A stretch of 64,000 nt of DNA from Actinomyces sp. (GTDB lineage: Bacteria > Actinomycetota > Actinomycetes > Actinomycetales > Actinomycetaceae). The stretch is taken from assembly GCF_030530635.1 (NCBI RefSeq), contig NZ_JAUMUL010000008.1, positions 1 to 64,000 on the forward strand, in the 5' to 3' direction. Positions 26,177 through 34,573 of this stretch are shown one piece after another (position 1 is the first letter of the stretch; the number at the start of each line of letters is the position of its first letter). A program made the translations under genes and the position numbers. The notes beneath the pieces are model-generated. The model was given only the letters and a program-made list of their open reading frames with translations. It was not told where the DNA came from and made no database searches.

Positions 26177-26671
26177 TCAGGCGGCAGTCCCGGAGGAGAG
26201 AATCTCGTCGAGGATGCTCTCTGCCTCCTCCTCGGGCGTCTTCTGGGCGAGCGCCAGCTCGGAAACGAGGATCTGACGGGCCTTGGCCAGCATGCGCTTC
26301 TCCCCGGCGGACAGGCCGCGGTCGGTATCCCGACGGGACAGGTCGCGCACGACCTCGGCAACCTTGATGACGTCGCCGGAGGCTATCTTCTCCTGGTTGG
26401 CCTTGAAGCGCCGCGACCAGTTGGTGGGCTCCTCCGTAAGCGGCGCCCGCAGCACCTCGAAGACGCGTTCCAGGCCGGATTCGTCGACGACGTCGCGCAC
26501 CCCGATCAGGTCGACGCTGTCGGCCGGGACCAGGATGGTCAGGTCGCCCTGTGCCACCTCGAGCTGCAAGTAGGTCTTCTCCTCGCCCCTGACCTTGCGC
26601 TGGCGGATGTCAATGATCCGGGCGGCGCCGTGGTGGGGATAAACGACGGTCTCGCCGACTTCGAATGTCAT
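26177..26671 (-). CDS. carD: CarD-family RNA polymerase-binding regulator
   Basis: 164-aa CarD. The RNA-polymerase-interaction domain (MTFEVGETVVYPHHGAARI; VPADSVDLIGVRDV, residues 1-60) is followed by the helical DNA-binding domain with the conserved Trp in EEPTNWSRRFKANQEKI, then LSRRDTDRGLSAGEKRML. CarD stabilises open promoter complexes, chiefly at rRNA genes. ATG 26671 has GGAG 8 nt upstream; a GTG at 26683 abuts that motif and is rejected. carD followed by ispD is a standard actinobacterial arrangement. Confidence 0.93.
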   Translation of the reverse strand: MTFEVGETVVYPHHGAARIIDIRQRKVRGEEKTYLQLEVAQGDLTILVPADSVDLIGVRDVVDESGLERVFEVLRAPLTEEPTNWSRRFKANQEKIASGDVIKVAEVVRDLSRRDTDRGLSAGEKRMLAKARQILVSELALAQKTPEEEAESILDEILSSGTAA

Positions 26672-26763
26672 AGGTGAGGTCACTCCAGATTAGTCGTGGA
26701 GCTTTAGTTTATCAGGAAATGACGCCATAAGATCGGGGAGCTAGCTCACACGGACGCCTGGAA

Positions 26764-27468
26764 TCAGTCGGCGGTGACCAACCGGTAGCCGACCCCGCGC
26801 ACCGTGGTCAACAGCTTCGGGGCGCTGGGATCGACCTCGATCTTGGCGCGGATGCGCTTGACGTGCACGTCAAGTGTCTTGGTGTCGCCCACATAGTTGG
26901 CGCCCCACAGACGCTCAATGATCTGGCCGCGGGTGAGCACATGGTCGGGGTGGCGCAGGAACAGTTCCAACAGCTCGAACTCGCGCTTGGGCATGGGCAC
27001 CACCCGGCCCTCCACACTCACCTCGTGGCGCCCCACGTCCATGGTTACCCGTCCGGCTTTAAGCACCGGTTGTTCGGGCGCCTCATCCGCGGTGCGGCGC
27101 AGTACGGCGTGCACGCGGGCCACCAGCTCGCGATAGGAGTAGGGCTTGGTGATGTAGTCGTCTGCTCCGAGCTCCAGCCCGGCGATCTTGTCCATCTCCG
27201 CGTCCCGGGCGGTGAGCATGATGACCGGCACCCGGGAGGTGCGCCGAATGCGGCGGCACACCTCCGCCCCGGACATCCGCGGCAGCATCAGATCCAGCAG
27301 AACCAAGTCGATGTGTCCGCTGCCGCCGGGGGCCCCCGCGGTCTCGAAGCGTTCCATGGCAGCGGCACCGTCCTGCGCCTCCACGACTCTGAATCCGTCA
27401 CGCCGCAGGTTCAGTGCCAGCGGCTCGCGGTAGTTCTCCTCGTCCTCGACCAACAGTATCCGGGTCAT
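26764..27468 (-). CDS. regX3: Response regulator RegX3-like (phosphate two-component system)
   Basis: 234-aa OmpR/PhoB-type regulator. Receiver: acidic pair in LLVEDEENY, phospho-acceptor Asp in LVLLDLMLP, Lys in ITKPYSYREL. The winged helix (RGQIIERLWGANYVGDTKTL, then DVHVKRIRAKIE and TVRGVGYRLV) is essentially the mycobacterial RegX3 pattern. It starts 4 nt after the histidine-kinase stop, and phoU is divergent from that kinase, the standard Pi-sensing layout. ATG 27468 is chosen over an in-frame upstream codon because it gives the canonical MTRILLVEDE. Confidence 0.9.
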   Translation of the reverse strand: MTRILLVEDEENYREPLALNLRRDGFRVVEAQDGAAAMERFETAGAPGGSGHIDLVLLDLMLPRMSGAEVCRRIRRTSRVPVIMLTARDAEMDKIAGLELGADDYITKPYSYRELVARVHAVLRRTADEAPEQPVLKAGRVTMDVGRHEVSVEGRVVPMPKREFELLELFLRHPDHVLTRGQIIERLWGANYVGDTKTLDVHVKRIRAKIEVDPSAPKLLTTVRGVGYRLVTAD

Positions 27469-27472
27469 GCTC

Positions 27473-28771
27473 TCATTCCTCACGAGTCTCATCCGGTCTT
27501 AACACCTGCCCCGTCCGCTGGCTCCGTGCGGAGGGGTCCTCGGAGATGGCGGCGATGGCGGCGAAGGAGGCGCCGGCGGCTCCGCTGGCAACCGCCTCGA
27601 CCGCCTCCTTCGCCGGGCCGGGCAGATCCGCCTCAGTACGGTGCCGGGGCAGCACCAGCGTGAAGGTGCTACCGCGCCCGGGTGCCGACCACAGTTCCAC
27701 CGTGCCGCCGTGATCTGCGGCGACGTGCTTGACGATCGACAGCCCCAGACCGGTGCCGCCCGTCGCCCGCGAGCGGGCCTTGTCCACCCGATAGAAGCGC
27801 TCGAAGACGCGCTCCTGCACCTCCTTGGCGATGCCGATACCCTGGTCGACGACGGCGATGCGCACCAGTTCCGGATCGTCGGCGTCCACGCTCAGCCCGA
27901 CGCTCACCCGGGTACGCGGCTCCGAGTAGCGGATGGCGTTGTCCAGCAGGTTGCTGACGGCGGTTACCAGCAGTACCGGATCCCCAAGAACGTGCAGGTT
28001 TTCAGCACCGCCGGCCACCAGTGCGACCTCCTTCGCCTCCGCCTCCACACGCACCCGATCCAGGGCGTCTACGACGACGTCATCCAGGTTCACGTCCTCG
28101 GGCTCCACCAGCGCATCGCCGTCCTGCAGGCGGGACAGTTCGATGATGTCTCCCACGAGCCGCTCCAGGCGGCTGGACTCCCGACTCATGCGCGCCGCAT
28201 AGTCGGCGACCAGAGCCGGATCGTCGGCGTTCTCACGCACGGTCTCCGCCAGCAGCGAGATGGCGCCCACCGGGGTCTTCAGCTCGTGAGAGGCGTTGAC
28301 CACGAAATCACGGCGCATCTCCTCTACGCGCCGAGCGGCGGTGCGGTCCCCAATGAGGACGAGTGTGCGGCCACGGCCGATAGCGGCCACGCGGACCCTC
28401 AGGTGGAAGTTGCCCGCACCGGCCACCCGACCGCGCGCCACCGTGATCTCGGCCTCCTCGGCCTGGTTAGTGGCGCACACGCGGTCAACCATCTGCGCCA
28501 CCTGCGGCTCGCTGACTTCGTCATCGCGGACGATGTTGTAGGTGTAGGCGGCGGCCGAGGCGCGCAGAACCTCACCATCGTCATCGAGCAGGACCACGGT
28601 CGAGTTCAGCGCGGCGAGCACCGGGATCAGGCCGTCGCGCTCCAGCGTGGAGCCGGCGATGATGCCGTTGCCGTGCACGTCACGCGTGGCGTGCCCGAGC
28701 GCTAGCCCTACCGCCGCGCCGGCCGCGACACCTGCCACGGCCACGGCGATGATCAGCCAAACGGTTACCAC
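27473..28771 (-). CDS. senX3: Sensor histidine kinase SenX3-like
   Basis: 432-aa membrane histidine kinase. One N-terminal membrane segment (VWLIIAVAVAGVAAGAAVGL), a PAS-like region (LNSTVVLLDDDGEVLRAS), H-box NASHELKTPVGAISLL, N-box SNLLDNAIRYSEP, G-boxes DQGIGIAKE and TGGTGLGLSIVKHV. An Ala-rich roughly 55-residue tail follows. The frame continues antisense into phoU, so the start is set at GTG 28771, where TACCCT lies 7 nt upstream (leaderless signature). Forms the phosphate-sensing pair with regX3 opposite phoU. Confidence 0.88.
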   Translation of the reverse strand: MVTVWLIIAVAVAGVAAGAAVGLALGHATRDVHGNGIIAGSTLERDGLIPVLAALNSTVVLLDDDGEVLRASAAAYTYNIVRDDEVSEPQVAQMVDRVCATNQAEEAEITVARGRVAGAGNFHLRVRVAAIGRGRTLVLIGDRTAARRVEEMRRDFVVNASHELKTPVGAISLLAETVRENADDPALVADYAARMSRESSRLERLVGDIIELSRLQDGDALVEPEDVNLDDVVVDALDRVRVEAEAKEVALVAGGAENLHVLGDPVLLVTAVSNLLDNAIRYSEPRTRVSVGLSVDADDPELVRIAVVDQGIGIAKEVQERVFERFYRVDKARSRATGGTGLGLSIVKHVAADHGGTVELWSAPGRGSTFTLVLPRHRTEADLPGPAKEAVEAVASGAAGASFAAIAAISEDPSARSQRTGQVLRPDETREE

Positions 28772-28843
28772 GCCCCCTAGGGTAGAGGTGTGGGCGGGCA
28801 GTTCGCGAGCCCGGCCGCAGCGCCGACACGCGGGGAGGCAGCC

Positions 28844-29503
28844 ATGCGCGACATCTTCAACCAGGAGCTCAAGCAGCTGGGAACCGATCTGGCGTCCATG
28901 GCGGCGCATGTCGCCACCGCCATCGAGCGCGCCGCGGAGTCCCTGCGCACCGGCGACATCGTCGTGGCCGAGCAGGTCATTGATGCCGATGAGCGCATCA
29001 ATGACCTGCAGCGCGACATAGACGACATGTGCGTAATGCTGCTCGCCCGCCAGCAGCCGGTGGATCGGGACCTGCGCAATGTCATATCCGCTCTGCGCAT
29101 GGCTCAGACCCTTGAACGCCAGGGAGATCTCGCCCGCCATGTGGCCACGATCGCCCGCGGTCGTTACCCGCTGGCACCCGTGCCCGAGCCGATCCTGAGT
29201 CTAATGGTGAGCATGGCCGATGCCGCCGTGCGTGCCGGCCGGGACGTGCGCACTCTGATTAAGACCCAGGATCTGGAACTGGCCGCACAGATCCAGGATC
29301 GCGACGCCGAACTGGACGCACTGCACCGTCAGTCCTTCCAAATGATCCTCGACCCGAACATCGGGTTGACCCGGCAGCAGGTGGTGGACGCCGTCCTAAT
29401 GGGCCGCTTCCTGGAACGGTTCGGCGATCATTCGACGTCGGTGGCCCGGCGCATGGCATATCTCGTTTCCGGCGTCACCGTGCCCGGCCCGAGCGAATCC
29501 TGA
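28844..29503 (+). CDS. phoU: Phosphate signalling protein PhoU
   Basis: 219-aa all-helical PhoU with two three-helix-bundle halves: MRDIFNQELKQLGTDLASM and NDLQRDIDDMCVMLLARQ in the first, DRDAELDALHRQSFQMIL with LERFGDHSTSVARRMAYLV in the second, including the metal-binding E/D-x-x-D type motifs (ERFGDH). PhoU links the Pst transporter to the SenX3/RegX3 pair and damps signalling when phosphate is ample. GGGGAGG before ATG 28844 fixes the start. The divergent gap to senX3 is only 72 bp; pst genes are not in the window. Confidence 0.92.
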   Translation: MRDIFNQELKQLGTDLASMAAHVATAIERAAESLRTGDIVVAEQVIDADERINDLQRDIDDMCVMLLARQQPVDRDLRNVISALRMAQTLERQGDLARHVATIARGRYPLAPVPEPILSLMVSMADAAVRAGRDVRTLIKTQDLELAAQIQDRDAELDALHRQSFQMILDPNIGLTRQQVVDAVLMGRFLERFGDHSTSVARRMAYLVSGVTVPGPSES

Positions 29504-29512
29504 CCGGGAGGT

Positions 29513-29583
29513 ACGAAGTCGGCATCTTTTGCACGCCGAGACCGGCAGTTGTGACGTACTGGGATCGGCGGGCTGTTGGTGGG
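29513..29583 (+). repeat. 23-bp 3'-flanking repeat, three units
   Basis: Units begin at 29513, 29536 and 29559 (period exactly 23) with degenerate cores CGAAGTCGGCA, CCGAGACCGGCAG and GGGATCGGCGG; the second ends GTGACGTA. It begins 9 nt after the phoU stop and has the phoU orientation. Confidence 0.6.
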
Positions 29584-29825
29584 TGTGGGTGGTGGTGTGT
29601 TCTGGTCGACCCGAGGACGACCTGTCCCGCGCTTGACAACGGCCTCCCATGTTCGAACGCATCTTTCCGCGCTCGAGGGCGGCATCGCGTGCTCGGGTGC
29701 GGTCTTAGCGTCGTGGTCCGAGCGATCGAACTCTGTTGCGTGAACTGCTGGTTTACGACCTTGGGGTGTGGTTTACGACCCCGGGGTGGTCGTGAATTGC
29801 ACCCCAAGGTCGTGAATCGACGTGG
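29566..29825. repeat. Dispersed intergenic repeat with nested cruciform (copy 1)
   Basis: About 255 bp related to 47806-48075. The conserved core (29741-29820) folds as two nested stems: outer ACGACCTTGGGGTG / CACCCCAAGGTCGT (perfect 14 bp), inner ACGACC...GGTCGT around CCCGGGGT. The other copy has the same left arm while the right arm changes AA to GG, which keeps pairing as G-U in RNA. The minus strand near 29560-29610 encodes a Pro/Thr-rich tail like that at 47806, hinting at a decayed mobile element. Confidence 0.65.
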
Positions 29826-30099
29826 CGGCCCTCCTCCCAAACGTCACCAGGTGCGGGCGCGCAGGCCAGGTCGCGGAGGCATCGCGGCGCAGGCGCCATA
29901 GGGCGATATCGCGGGCTGGACGTCTCGTACCTTTGGTTGACGGTTCAGCCCTTGGCACCGACGATTCGTACTTTGGTGCGACGGTACGCGCCCTCAAACC
30001 GGAAGAGCCCGATTACATCGACGATTACCGCTCGTAACTGACACACATAGGAACATCACCTGCTCCCCCTGGCAGCAGTGGCCGGGATTCGCCACGAGC
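29826..30099. other. Intergenic stretch, no supported gene
   Basis: A 71-codon plus-strand frame (29822-30037, ending KPEEPDYIDDYRS) is open, but it has no Shine-Dalgarno, starts within the repeat and matches nothing I know. I see nothing else here. Confidence 0.4.
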
Positions 30100-30136
30100 A
30101 GGGGCGGGGCGACGACCTTCGCGTCACCCCGCCCCT
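30100..30136. terminator. Strong hairpin between phoU and gpmA
   Basis: AGGGGCGGGG pairs with CCCCGCCCCT, with GAC/GTC continuing toward the loop GACCTTC. It lies 60 nt past the gpmA stop (minus strand) and could terminate transcription from either side. Confidence 0.6.
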
Positions 30137-30195
30137 CTGGCTAGAAACCGACACCGACCGGGCTCAGTGCGCGCCCCGGCCGATGCCTCGCACAC

Positions 30196-30933
30196 TCACT
30201 TCCCCTGGTTGGCGACAGCGGCGATCTTCGCCTCGGCCTCCGGATCCAGGTAGCGGCCGCCCTTCTTGATGGGTTTGAGAGTCTCCTCGTCGAGTTCATA
30301 GACGAGCGGAATGCCGGTGGGAATGTTGACACCGGCGATGTCAGCATCGGAGATGTCATCAAGGTGCTTGACGATGGCGCGCAGCGAGTTTCCGTGCGCG
30401 GCGATCATGATCGTCTTGCCGGTCTTGATCTCGGGAACAATCGTCTCCTCCCAGTAGGGCAGGAGCCGGGTGAGCACGTCCTTGAGGCATTCGGTGGCGG
30501 GAATGGGCTCACCGGCGTAACGCGGGTCCGTGTCCTGGGAGAACTCCGAGCCGAGTTCGATCTCCGGCGGAGGCACGTCATAGGAGCGGCGCCAGAGCAT
30601 GAACTGGTCGTCCCCGTACTGCTCGCGGATCTCCTTCTTGTTCTTGCCCTGCAGAGCGCCGTAATGACGCTCGTTGAGCCGCCAGTGCCGCTCCACCGGG
30701 ATCCAGTGACGATCGGCCGCGTCCAGCGCCAGGTTAGCGGTCATGATGGCGCGGCGGAGCACCGAGGTGAATAGCTTGTCAGGCAGGACGCCCGCCTCCT
30801 TGAGGAGTTCGCCGCCGTGGACGGCCTCGGCACTCCCCTTCTCCGACAGCGGGACGTCCACCCAGCCGGTGAACAGGTTCTTAGCATTCCAATCGCTCTC
30901 GCCGTGGCGGAGCAGCACAAGGGTGTAAGCCAT
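30196..30933 (-). CDS. gpmA: 2,3-bisphosphoglycerate-dependent phosphoglycerate mutase
   Basis: 245-aa glycolytic mutase (3-PG to 2-PG). The catalytic motif LVLLRHGESDWNAKNLFTGW with the phospho-His near residue 11, LNERHYGALQG, WRRSYDVPPP and the second His in IMIAAHGNSLRAI are intact; IPTGIPLVYELD ends the fold. The frame runs back to 31227; ATG 30933 (MAYTLVLLRHGES) fits the family, with ATG 30942 (MTSMAYT) equally possible because neither has a clear Shine-Dalgarno. A long hairpin immediately upstream lies between lsr2 and this gene. Confidence 0.93.
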   Translation of the reverse strand: MAYTLVLLRHGESDWNAKNLFTGWVDVPLSEKGSAEAVHGGELLKEAGVLPDKLFTSVLRRAIMTANLALDAADRHWIPVERHWRLNERHYGALQGKNKKEIREQYGDDQFMLWRRSYDVPPPEIELGSEFSQDTDPRYAGEPIPATECLKDVLTRLLPYWEETIVPEIKTGKTIMIAAHGNSLRAIVKHLDDISDADIAGVNIPTGIPLVYELDEETLKPIKKGGRYLDPEAEAKIAAVANQGK

Positions 30934-30965
30934 GGAGGTCATTGTGCCAGGCCCCGCCGCCTGCG

Positions 30966-31003
30966 ACCAGGCCCCTGGGTCCCAAGGGACACAGGGGCCT
31001 GGT
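30966..31003. terminator. Hairpin between lsr2 and gpmA
   Basis: Perfect 12-bp stem ACCAGGCCCCTG / CAGGGGCCTGGT with a second nested stem GTCCC-AA-GGGAC at its tip. It is 70 nt after the lsr2 stop and about 24 nt before the gpmA start on the same strand. It may terminate lsr2 or be a structured gpmA leader. Confidence 0.6.
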
Positions 31004-31072
31004 GGGCACGAGTGCGCCGACGATGCGCGCCGCAGCGTCACCGGCCATTTCTCAACCGGCGATAGTGCAAAC

Positions 31073-31399
31073 TCACTTGCCGGGGTTGTTGGCCGCCATG
31101 TAGGCCTCACGCACCGGCGCGGGAATGCGCCCACGGTCGGAAACCTCATAGCCGTTGGCGCGCGCCCACTCACGGATCTTCTGCGTGACACCCGTCGGCG
31201 GGCGACGCCGAAGAGTGCGACGCCCACCGCGACGGCGGGCCTTTACGGTCCATTCCTCGATCGACTCGCGCAGCGCAGCCGCGTGCTCCTCGTTCAGGTC
31301 GATCTCGTAAGTGACACCATCGAGAGCGAAAGTGATGGTCTGGGTCGCCTCAGAGCCGTCGATGTCGTCCACCAGAACAATCTGCGTCTTCTGCGCCAT
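31073..31399 (-). CDS. lsr2: Lsr2-like nucleoid-associated protein
   Basis: 108-aa Lsr2, the actinobacterial H-NS-like silencer of AT-rich and foreign DNA. The N-terminal dimerisation strands MAQKTQIVLVDDIDG and TITFALDGVTYEIDL are followed by an Arg-rich linker (KARRRGGRRTLRRR) and the DNA-binding domain IREWARANGYEVSDRGRIP with its RGR minor-groove hook. AGGAGG before ATG 31399 rules out the longer frame at 31417. It lies just downstream of tRNA-Thr on the same strand. Confidence 0.92.
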   Translation of the reverse strand: MAQKTQIVLVDDIDGSEATQTITFALDGVTYEIDLNEEHAAALRESIEEWTVKARRRGGRRTLRRRPPTGVTQKIREWARANGYEVSDRGRIPAPVREAYMAANNPGK

Positions 31400-31461
31400 A
31401 TTGATCCTCCTTGCCACAGATTCGCGGGCCCCGCTTCCGCCGCGGGGTCATCCCGAGAAAC

Positions 31462-31491
31462 AGGATAGACATAACGGCACAATTGAAGCAA
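31462..31491 (-). promoter_or_regulatory. Possible lsr2 promoter
   Basis: Reading the minus strand: TTGCTT (31491-31486), 18-nt spacer, TATCCT (31467-31462), about 60 nt upstream of the lsr2 ATG. The surrounding stretch is AT-rich for this genome. Confidence 0.35.
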
Positions 31492-31562
31492 GGGAAAAGG
31501 ACAATGCGGCGCGTCGGGTGCATCGTAGACGATGATCGACGGGAACGGGACCAATGGAGTGG

Positions 31563-31635
31563 AGCCACCTGTGGGAATCGAACCCACGACCTATTCATTA
31601 CGAGTGAATCGCTCTGCCGACTGAGCTAAGGTGGC
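31563..31635 (-). tRNA. tRNA-Thr (anticodon CGT)
   Basis: Cloverleaf read on the minus strand: acceptor GCCACCT/AGGTGGC, D-arm TTAGCTCAGTCGGCAGAGC, anticodon stem ATTCA/TGAAT with loop CTCGTAA (anticodon CGT, decoding ACG), T-arm GTGGGTTCGATTCCCAC. 73 nt without an encoded CCA (TCC follows the discriminator T). Confidence 0.97.
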
Positions 31636-31748
31636 CTGCCGCCAAAGCGGCGACACGCAGGTTACCGCCTGGCACCGCCGCCACGCAATCCAGCACCCCA
31701 ATCCCGGCAGGTGGTTTAGAGCACAGCCACACCCACTACCCTGAGCAC

Positions 31749-32747
31749 ATGCACGTCCACTTCACCTACGCCGGTGGAACCATTGGGATGGTCGACTCAC
31801 CCCGCGGGCTTAGGCCCGGCGCCGACCTGGAGGCCTGGCTGAGCGATCTGCTCATAGCGTTTCCGACGGCGTCTAGGCCCCGGACCACTCTGACCACCCT
31901 GCAGCCATTGGTCGATTCCGCACAGGCAGCTCCTCATACCTGGCAGGCGATCATCAATGACATCAATGCACACGCCTGCGCAGATGCCTTCCTAGTACTG
32001 CACGGCACCGACACCCTGGCATATACCGCCTCCGCCCTGTCCTACGCCTTGACGGGGCTCAGGCAGCCAGTGGTCGCCACCGGGTCCCAACTACCACTCG
32101 GGGCCCCCGGCTCCGACGCCGCGGCGAATGTAACCGGCGCGCTGGAGGCGATCGCCCAGGGCGTATCTGCCGGAGTGCACCTGTTCTTCGGCGGCCATCT
32201 GCTCGCCGGCAACCGCGCCACCAAGACCTCCGCCTGGAGCCTCCAGGGATTCGACTCCCCGAACGTCGCTCCCTCGGCCCGCGCCGGCGCTCCCTGGCAC
32301 TGGTCCGGCCCCACCGACACCGACGGAATCGGCTGGAGCACACCGCGACCCTTCGGGCAGCACGACGTCGTGGTCCTCGACGCCGTGCCCGGACTGACCG
32401 CCACCCGCCTGGCCGCACTGTTGGCGCCCCCACCGGTAGGGGTGGTGCTGCGGGCTTTCGGCGTTGGCAACCTGCCGACCGAGCTGACACCGGTAATCGC
32501 GGATGCGGTGACGGCGGGCGTGACGGTGGTGATCACCTCCCAGTGCCTCCAGGGCACGGTGGCGCTGGACCGATACGCCGTCGGGACCGCCGTCGCCGCC
32601 ACCGGCGCGGTAGGCGGAGGCGACATGACTATGGAGGCCGCCTACACCAAGCTGCAGTTCCTGGCCTCGCAGGGCTTGCGCGGCGCCGAACTCGGCGCCT
32701 GGATGCGAAGGAACCTCGCCGGAGAGCTCACCATGCCACGCGTGTAG
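31749..32747 (+). CDS. L-asparaginase
   Basis: 332-aa asparaginase (L-Asn to L-Asp + ammonia). The nucleophile-Thr motif FTYAGGTIGMV (about residues 5-15) and the second Thr-Asp pair in LVLHGTDTLAYTAS (about 86) are intact, as are ATGSQLPLGAPGSDA and VVITSQCLQGTV. No signal peptide, so likely cytoplasmic. The ATG follows TACCCT by 6 nt without a Shine-Dalgarno, suggesting a leaderless mRNA. It is convergent with the TAP-type peptidase, with a 33-nt gap. Confidence 0.88.
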   Translation: MHVHFTYAGGTIGMVDSPRGLRPGADLEAWLSDLLIAFPTASRPRTTLTTLQPLVDSAQAAPHTWQAIINDINAHACADAFLVLHGTDTLAYTASALSYALTGLRQPVVATGSQLPLGAPGSDAAANVTGALEAIAQGVSAGVHLFFGGHLLAGNRATKTSAWSLQGFDSPNVAPSARAGAPWHWSGPTDTDGIGWSTPRPFGQHDVVVLDAVPGLTATRLAALLAPPPVGVVLRAFGVGNLPTELTPVIADAVTAGVTVVITSQCLQGTVALDRYAVGTAVAATGAVGGGDMTMEAAYTKLQFLASQGLRGAELGAWMRRNLAGELTMPRV

Positions 32748-32780
32748 GCGCGCCCGTCCCCCGAGGCGGCCCGCCCCGCG

Positions 32781-34403
32781 TCAGCGGCCGCAGACCAGGC
32801 CGTCCTCGGGCAGAACACCCGCCAGCAGAAAGTCGTCGACGGCCTTGGTCACGCAGTCATCCGAACGGCCGTAGGCGGTGTGACCGTTACCCCTCCAAGT
32901 GACCAATCGGGCATCGTCAAGTTGGGCGGCCAAGGCCTGGGACCAGACGTAGGGAGTGGCCGGATCGCCGGTGGTGCCGATCACCAGCATGGGGGCGGCG
33001 CCCCGGGCATGAATTTCCGTGCGCTCACGGGTGGACTCGTGTCCCCAAGTCTGGCAGAACAGGTCCGAGTAGCCCATATCGGCACCGAAGGTGGGAGAGG
33101 CCTCCTTGAGGGCATCGCGCTCCGTCTCCCAGGACTCGGCATCACCGCTGACCGGGTAGTCCAGGCAGTTGATGACGGTGATGGCCTCGCCCGCGTTGCT
33201 CCGGTAGGAGCCATCGCTCTGGCGCGAGGCAAACAGGTCGGCGGTACTGAGGAGTACAGAGCCGTCCTGCTGGTTCATGGCCTGGTCCAGGCCCTCGGTG
33301 AGGGTGGACCAGGACTCGGACCGGTACATCATATTGACAATCGCGGACCCGGCCAGTGAACGGGTCAGCGGCCGATCAGGATCGGATGTGGGGATCGGCG
33401 CGTCCATGGTGACTTTGAGCAAGTCCTGTATTTGAGCGACGCCGGCGTCGACATCACCGCTCAGCGGGCAGTTGTCTCCGCTCTGACAGTCCGCCACGTA
33501 GGTGCGCAGCGCGGACTCGAAACCGGCGGCCTGGCCCAGAGTGACCTCACCGGCGCTAAGGGTCGGGTCGAGGCCCCCGTCGAGAACCAGTCGACCCGCA
33601 TTGGCAGGGAACAACTCGGCATAGGTGGCCCCCAAATAGGTGCCGTAGGAGTATCCGAGGTAGGTGAGTACTTCCTCTCCGACGACGGCACGAAGCACAT
33701 CCAGGTCGCGCGCGGCCGAGACCGTGTCCACGTGATCGAGCAGACCGGCGGGGGTGTTCTTCTCGCACTTGTCCCCGAACCACTCGGCGTATTCCACCAC
33801 CTCCGCTTGGAGGCCCGCCGCGTCCACGGCGCCATCCGTGTCTGCCGCGCCGATGGCCCGATCGAGTTCGGAACCGGAGCGCAACTCGTCGAGTTCTGCG
33901 TCGGTCAGGCAGTCGATGGCCGTCGAGTTGCCCACACCACGCGGATCGAAGCCGATCACATCGTAGGAGGCGAGCAAATCGTTGGAGAAGTAGCCGTCAA
34001 TGGTGGTCACCAGGCTGATGCCCGAGCCGCCCGGACCACCCGGGTTGATGAACAGGGTGCCAATTGGTTTCGCATCGGCCGAGCGCCGCTTCATCGCAAT
34101 CTCAATACGCTGCCCGTCCGGTTCGGTGTAGTCGAGGGGGACCGTGACATAGGCGCAGGAGAAGTCGCCTTTGCCACCTACCTCATCCATGCCGGTTTTT
34201 CCGCACGAGTACCATTCGACATCCTGAGCGTAGTAGTCCCCCAGCCCGGCTGGGACGGCGGCGGTGGGCGATCCCGCCTGCCTGGCGGCGGCCGAGGGGC
34301 TTACGTCCCTGGCCGGAGCAAGGACACCGCATGCGGCCAGGCCGACCGCGGAAAGCGTGGCGGCGAGTGCGGAGAGCGCGCGACGACCGTTTCCATTGAG
34401 CAT
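32781..34403 (-). CDS. Secreted TAP-like alpha/beta-hydrolase (tripeptidyl aminopeptidase family), lipoprotein
   Basis: 540-aa exported peptidase-like hydrolase. A lipoprotein signal peptide (RRALSALAATLSAVGLAAC, lipobox LAAC) is followed by the oxyanion motif NPGGPGGSG, the nucleophile elbow GYSYGTYLG, an Asp in GTTGDPATPY and the His in GNGHTAYG; the C-terminal third is the TAP-like domain. Relatives release N-terminal tripeptides. ATG 34403 has GAAGG 5 nt upstream; the GTG at 34409 abuts it. It is separated from holB by a divergent XRE gene; in relatives I recall the two being adjacent. Confidence 0.87.
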   Translation of the reverse strand: MLNGNGRRALSALAATLSAVGLAACGVLAPARDVSPSAAARQAGSPTAAVPAGLGDYYAQDVEWYSCGKTGMDEVGGKGDFSCAYVTVPLDYTEPDGQRIEIAMKRRSADAKPIGTLFINPGGPGGSGISLVTTIDGYFSNDLLASYDVIGFDPRGVGNSTAIDCLTDAELDELRSGSELDRAIGAADTDGAVDAAGLQAEVVEYAEWFGDKCEKNTPAGLLDHVDTVSAARDLDVLRAVVGEEVLTYLGYSYGTYLGATYAELFPANAGRLVLDGGLDPTLSAGEVTLGQAAGFESALRTYVADCQSGDNCPLSGDVDAGVAQIQDLLKVTMDAPIPTSDPDRPLTRSLAGSAIVNMMYRSESWSTLTEGLDQAMNQQDGSVLLSTADLFASRQSDGSYRSNAGEAITVINCLDYPVSGDAESWETERDALKEASPTFGADMGYSDLFCQTWGHESTRERTEIHARGAAPMLVIGTTGDPATPYVWSQALAAQLDDARLVTWRGNGHTAYGRSDDCVTKAVDDFLLAGVLPEDGLVCGR

Positions 34404-34573
34404 ATTCACCTTCGCAGCCTAAGGGCATCTGCGCGCGGGGCACGCACGTTACGGGGGAAGTCGCCCCCCACCGTGACGCAGCCGTTAAACACCGGCGGCA
34501 CCGACTCCACCCGCGCCTGACGGGGACCGGGCGGGCCTCCCGCAGCTTCACAACGACGCATAGCCTTGTGCGC

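Noticed and set aside
28772..29140. N-terminal extension of SenX3 antisense to phoU
   Set aside because: The extension encodes the complement of phoU, has no ribosome-binding site and no family similarity.
29822..30037. 71-aa plus-strand ORF after phoU
   Set aside because: No Shine-Dalgarno, no recognised family and it begins in a dispersed repeat; kept only as a remark.
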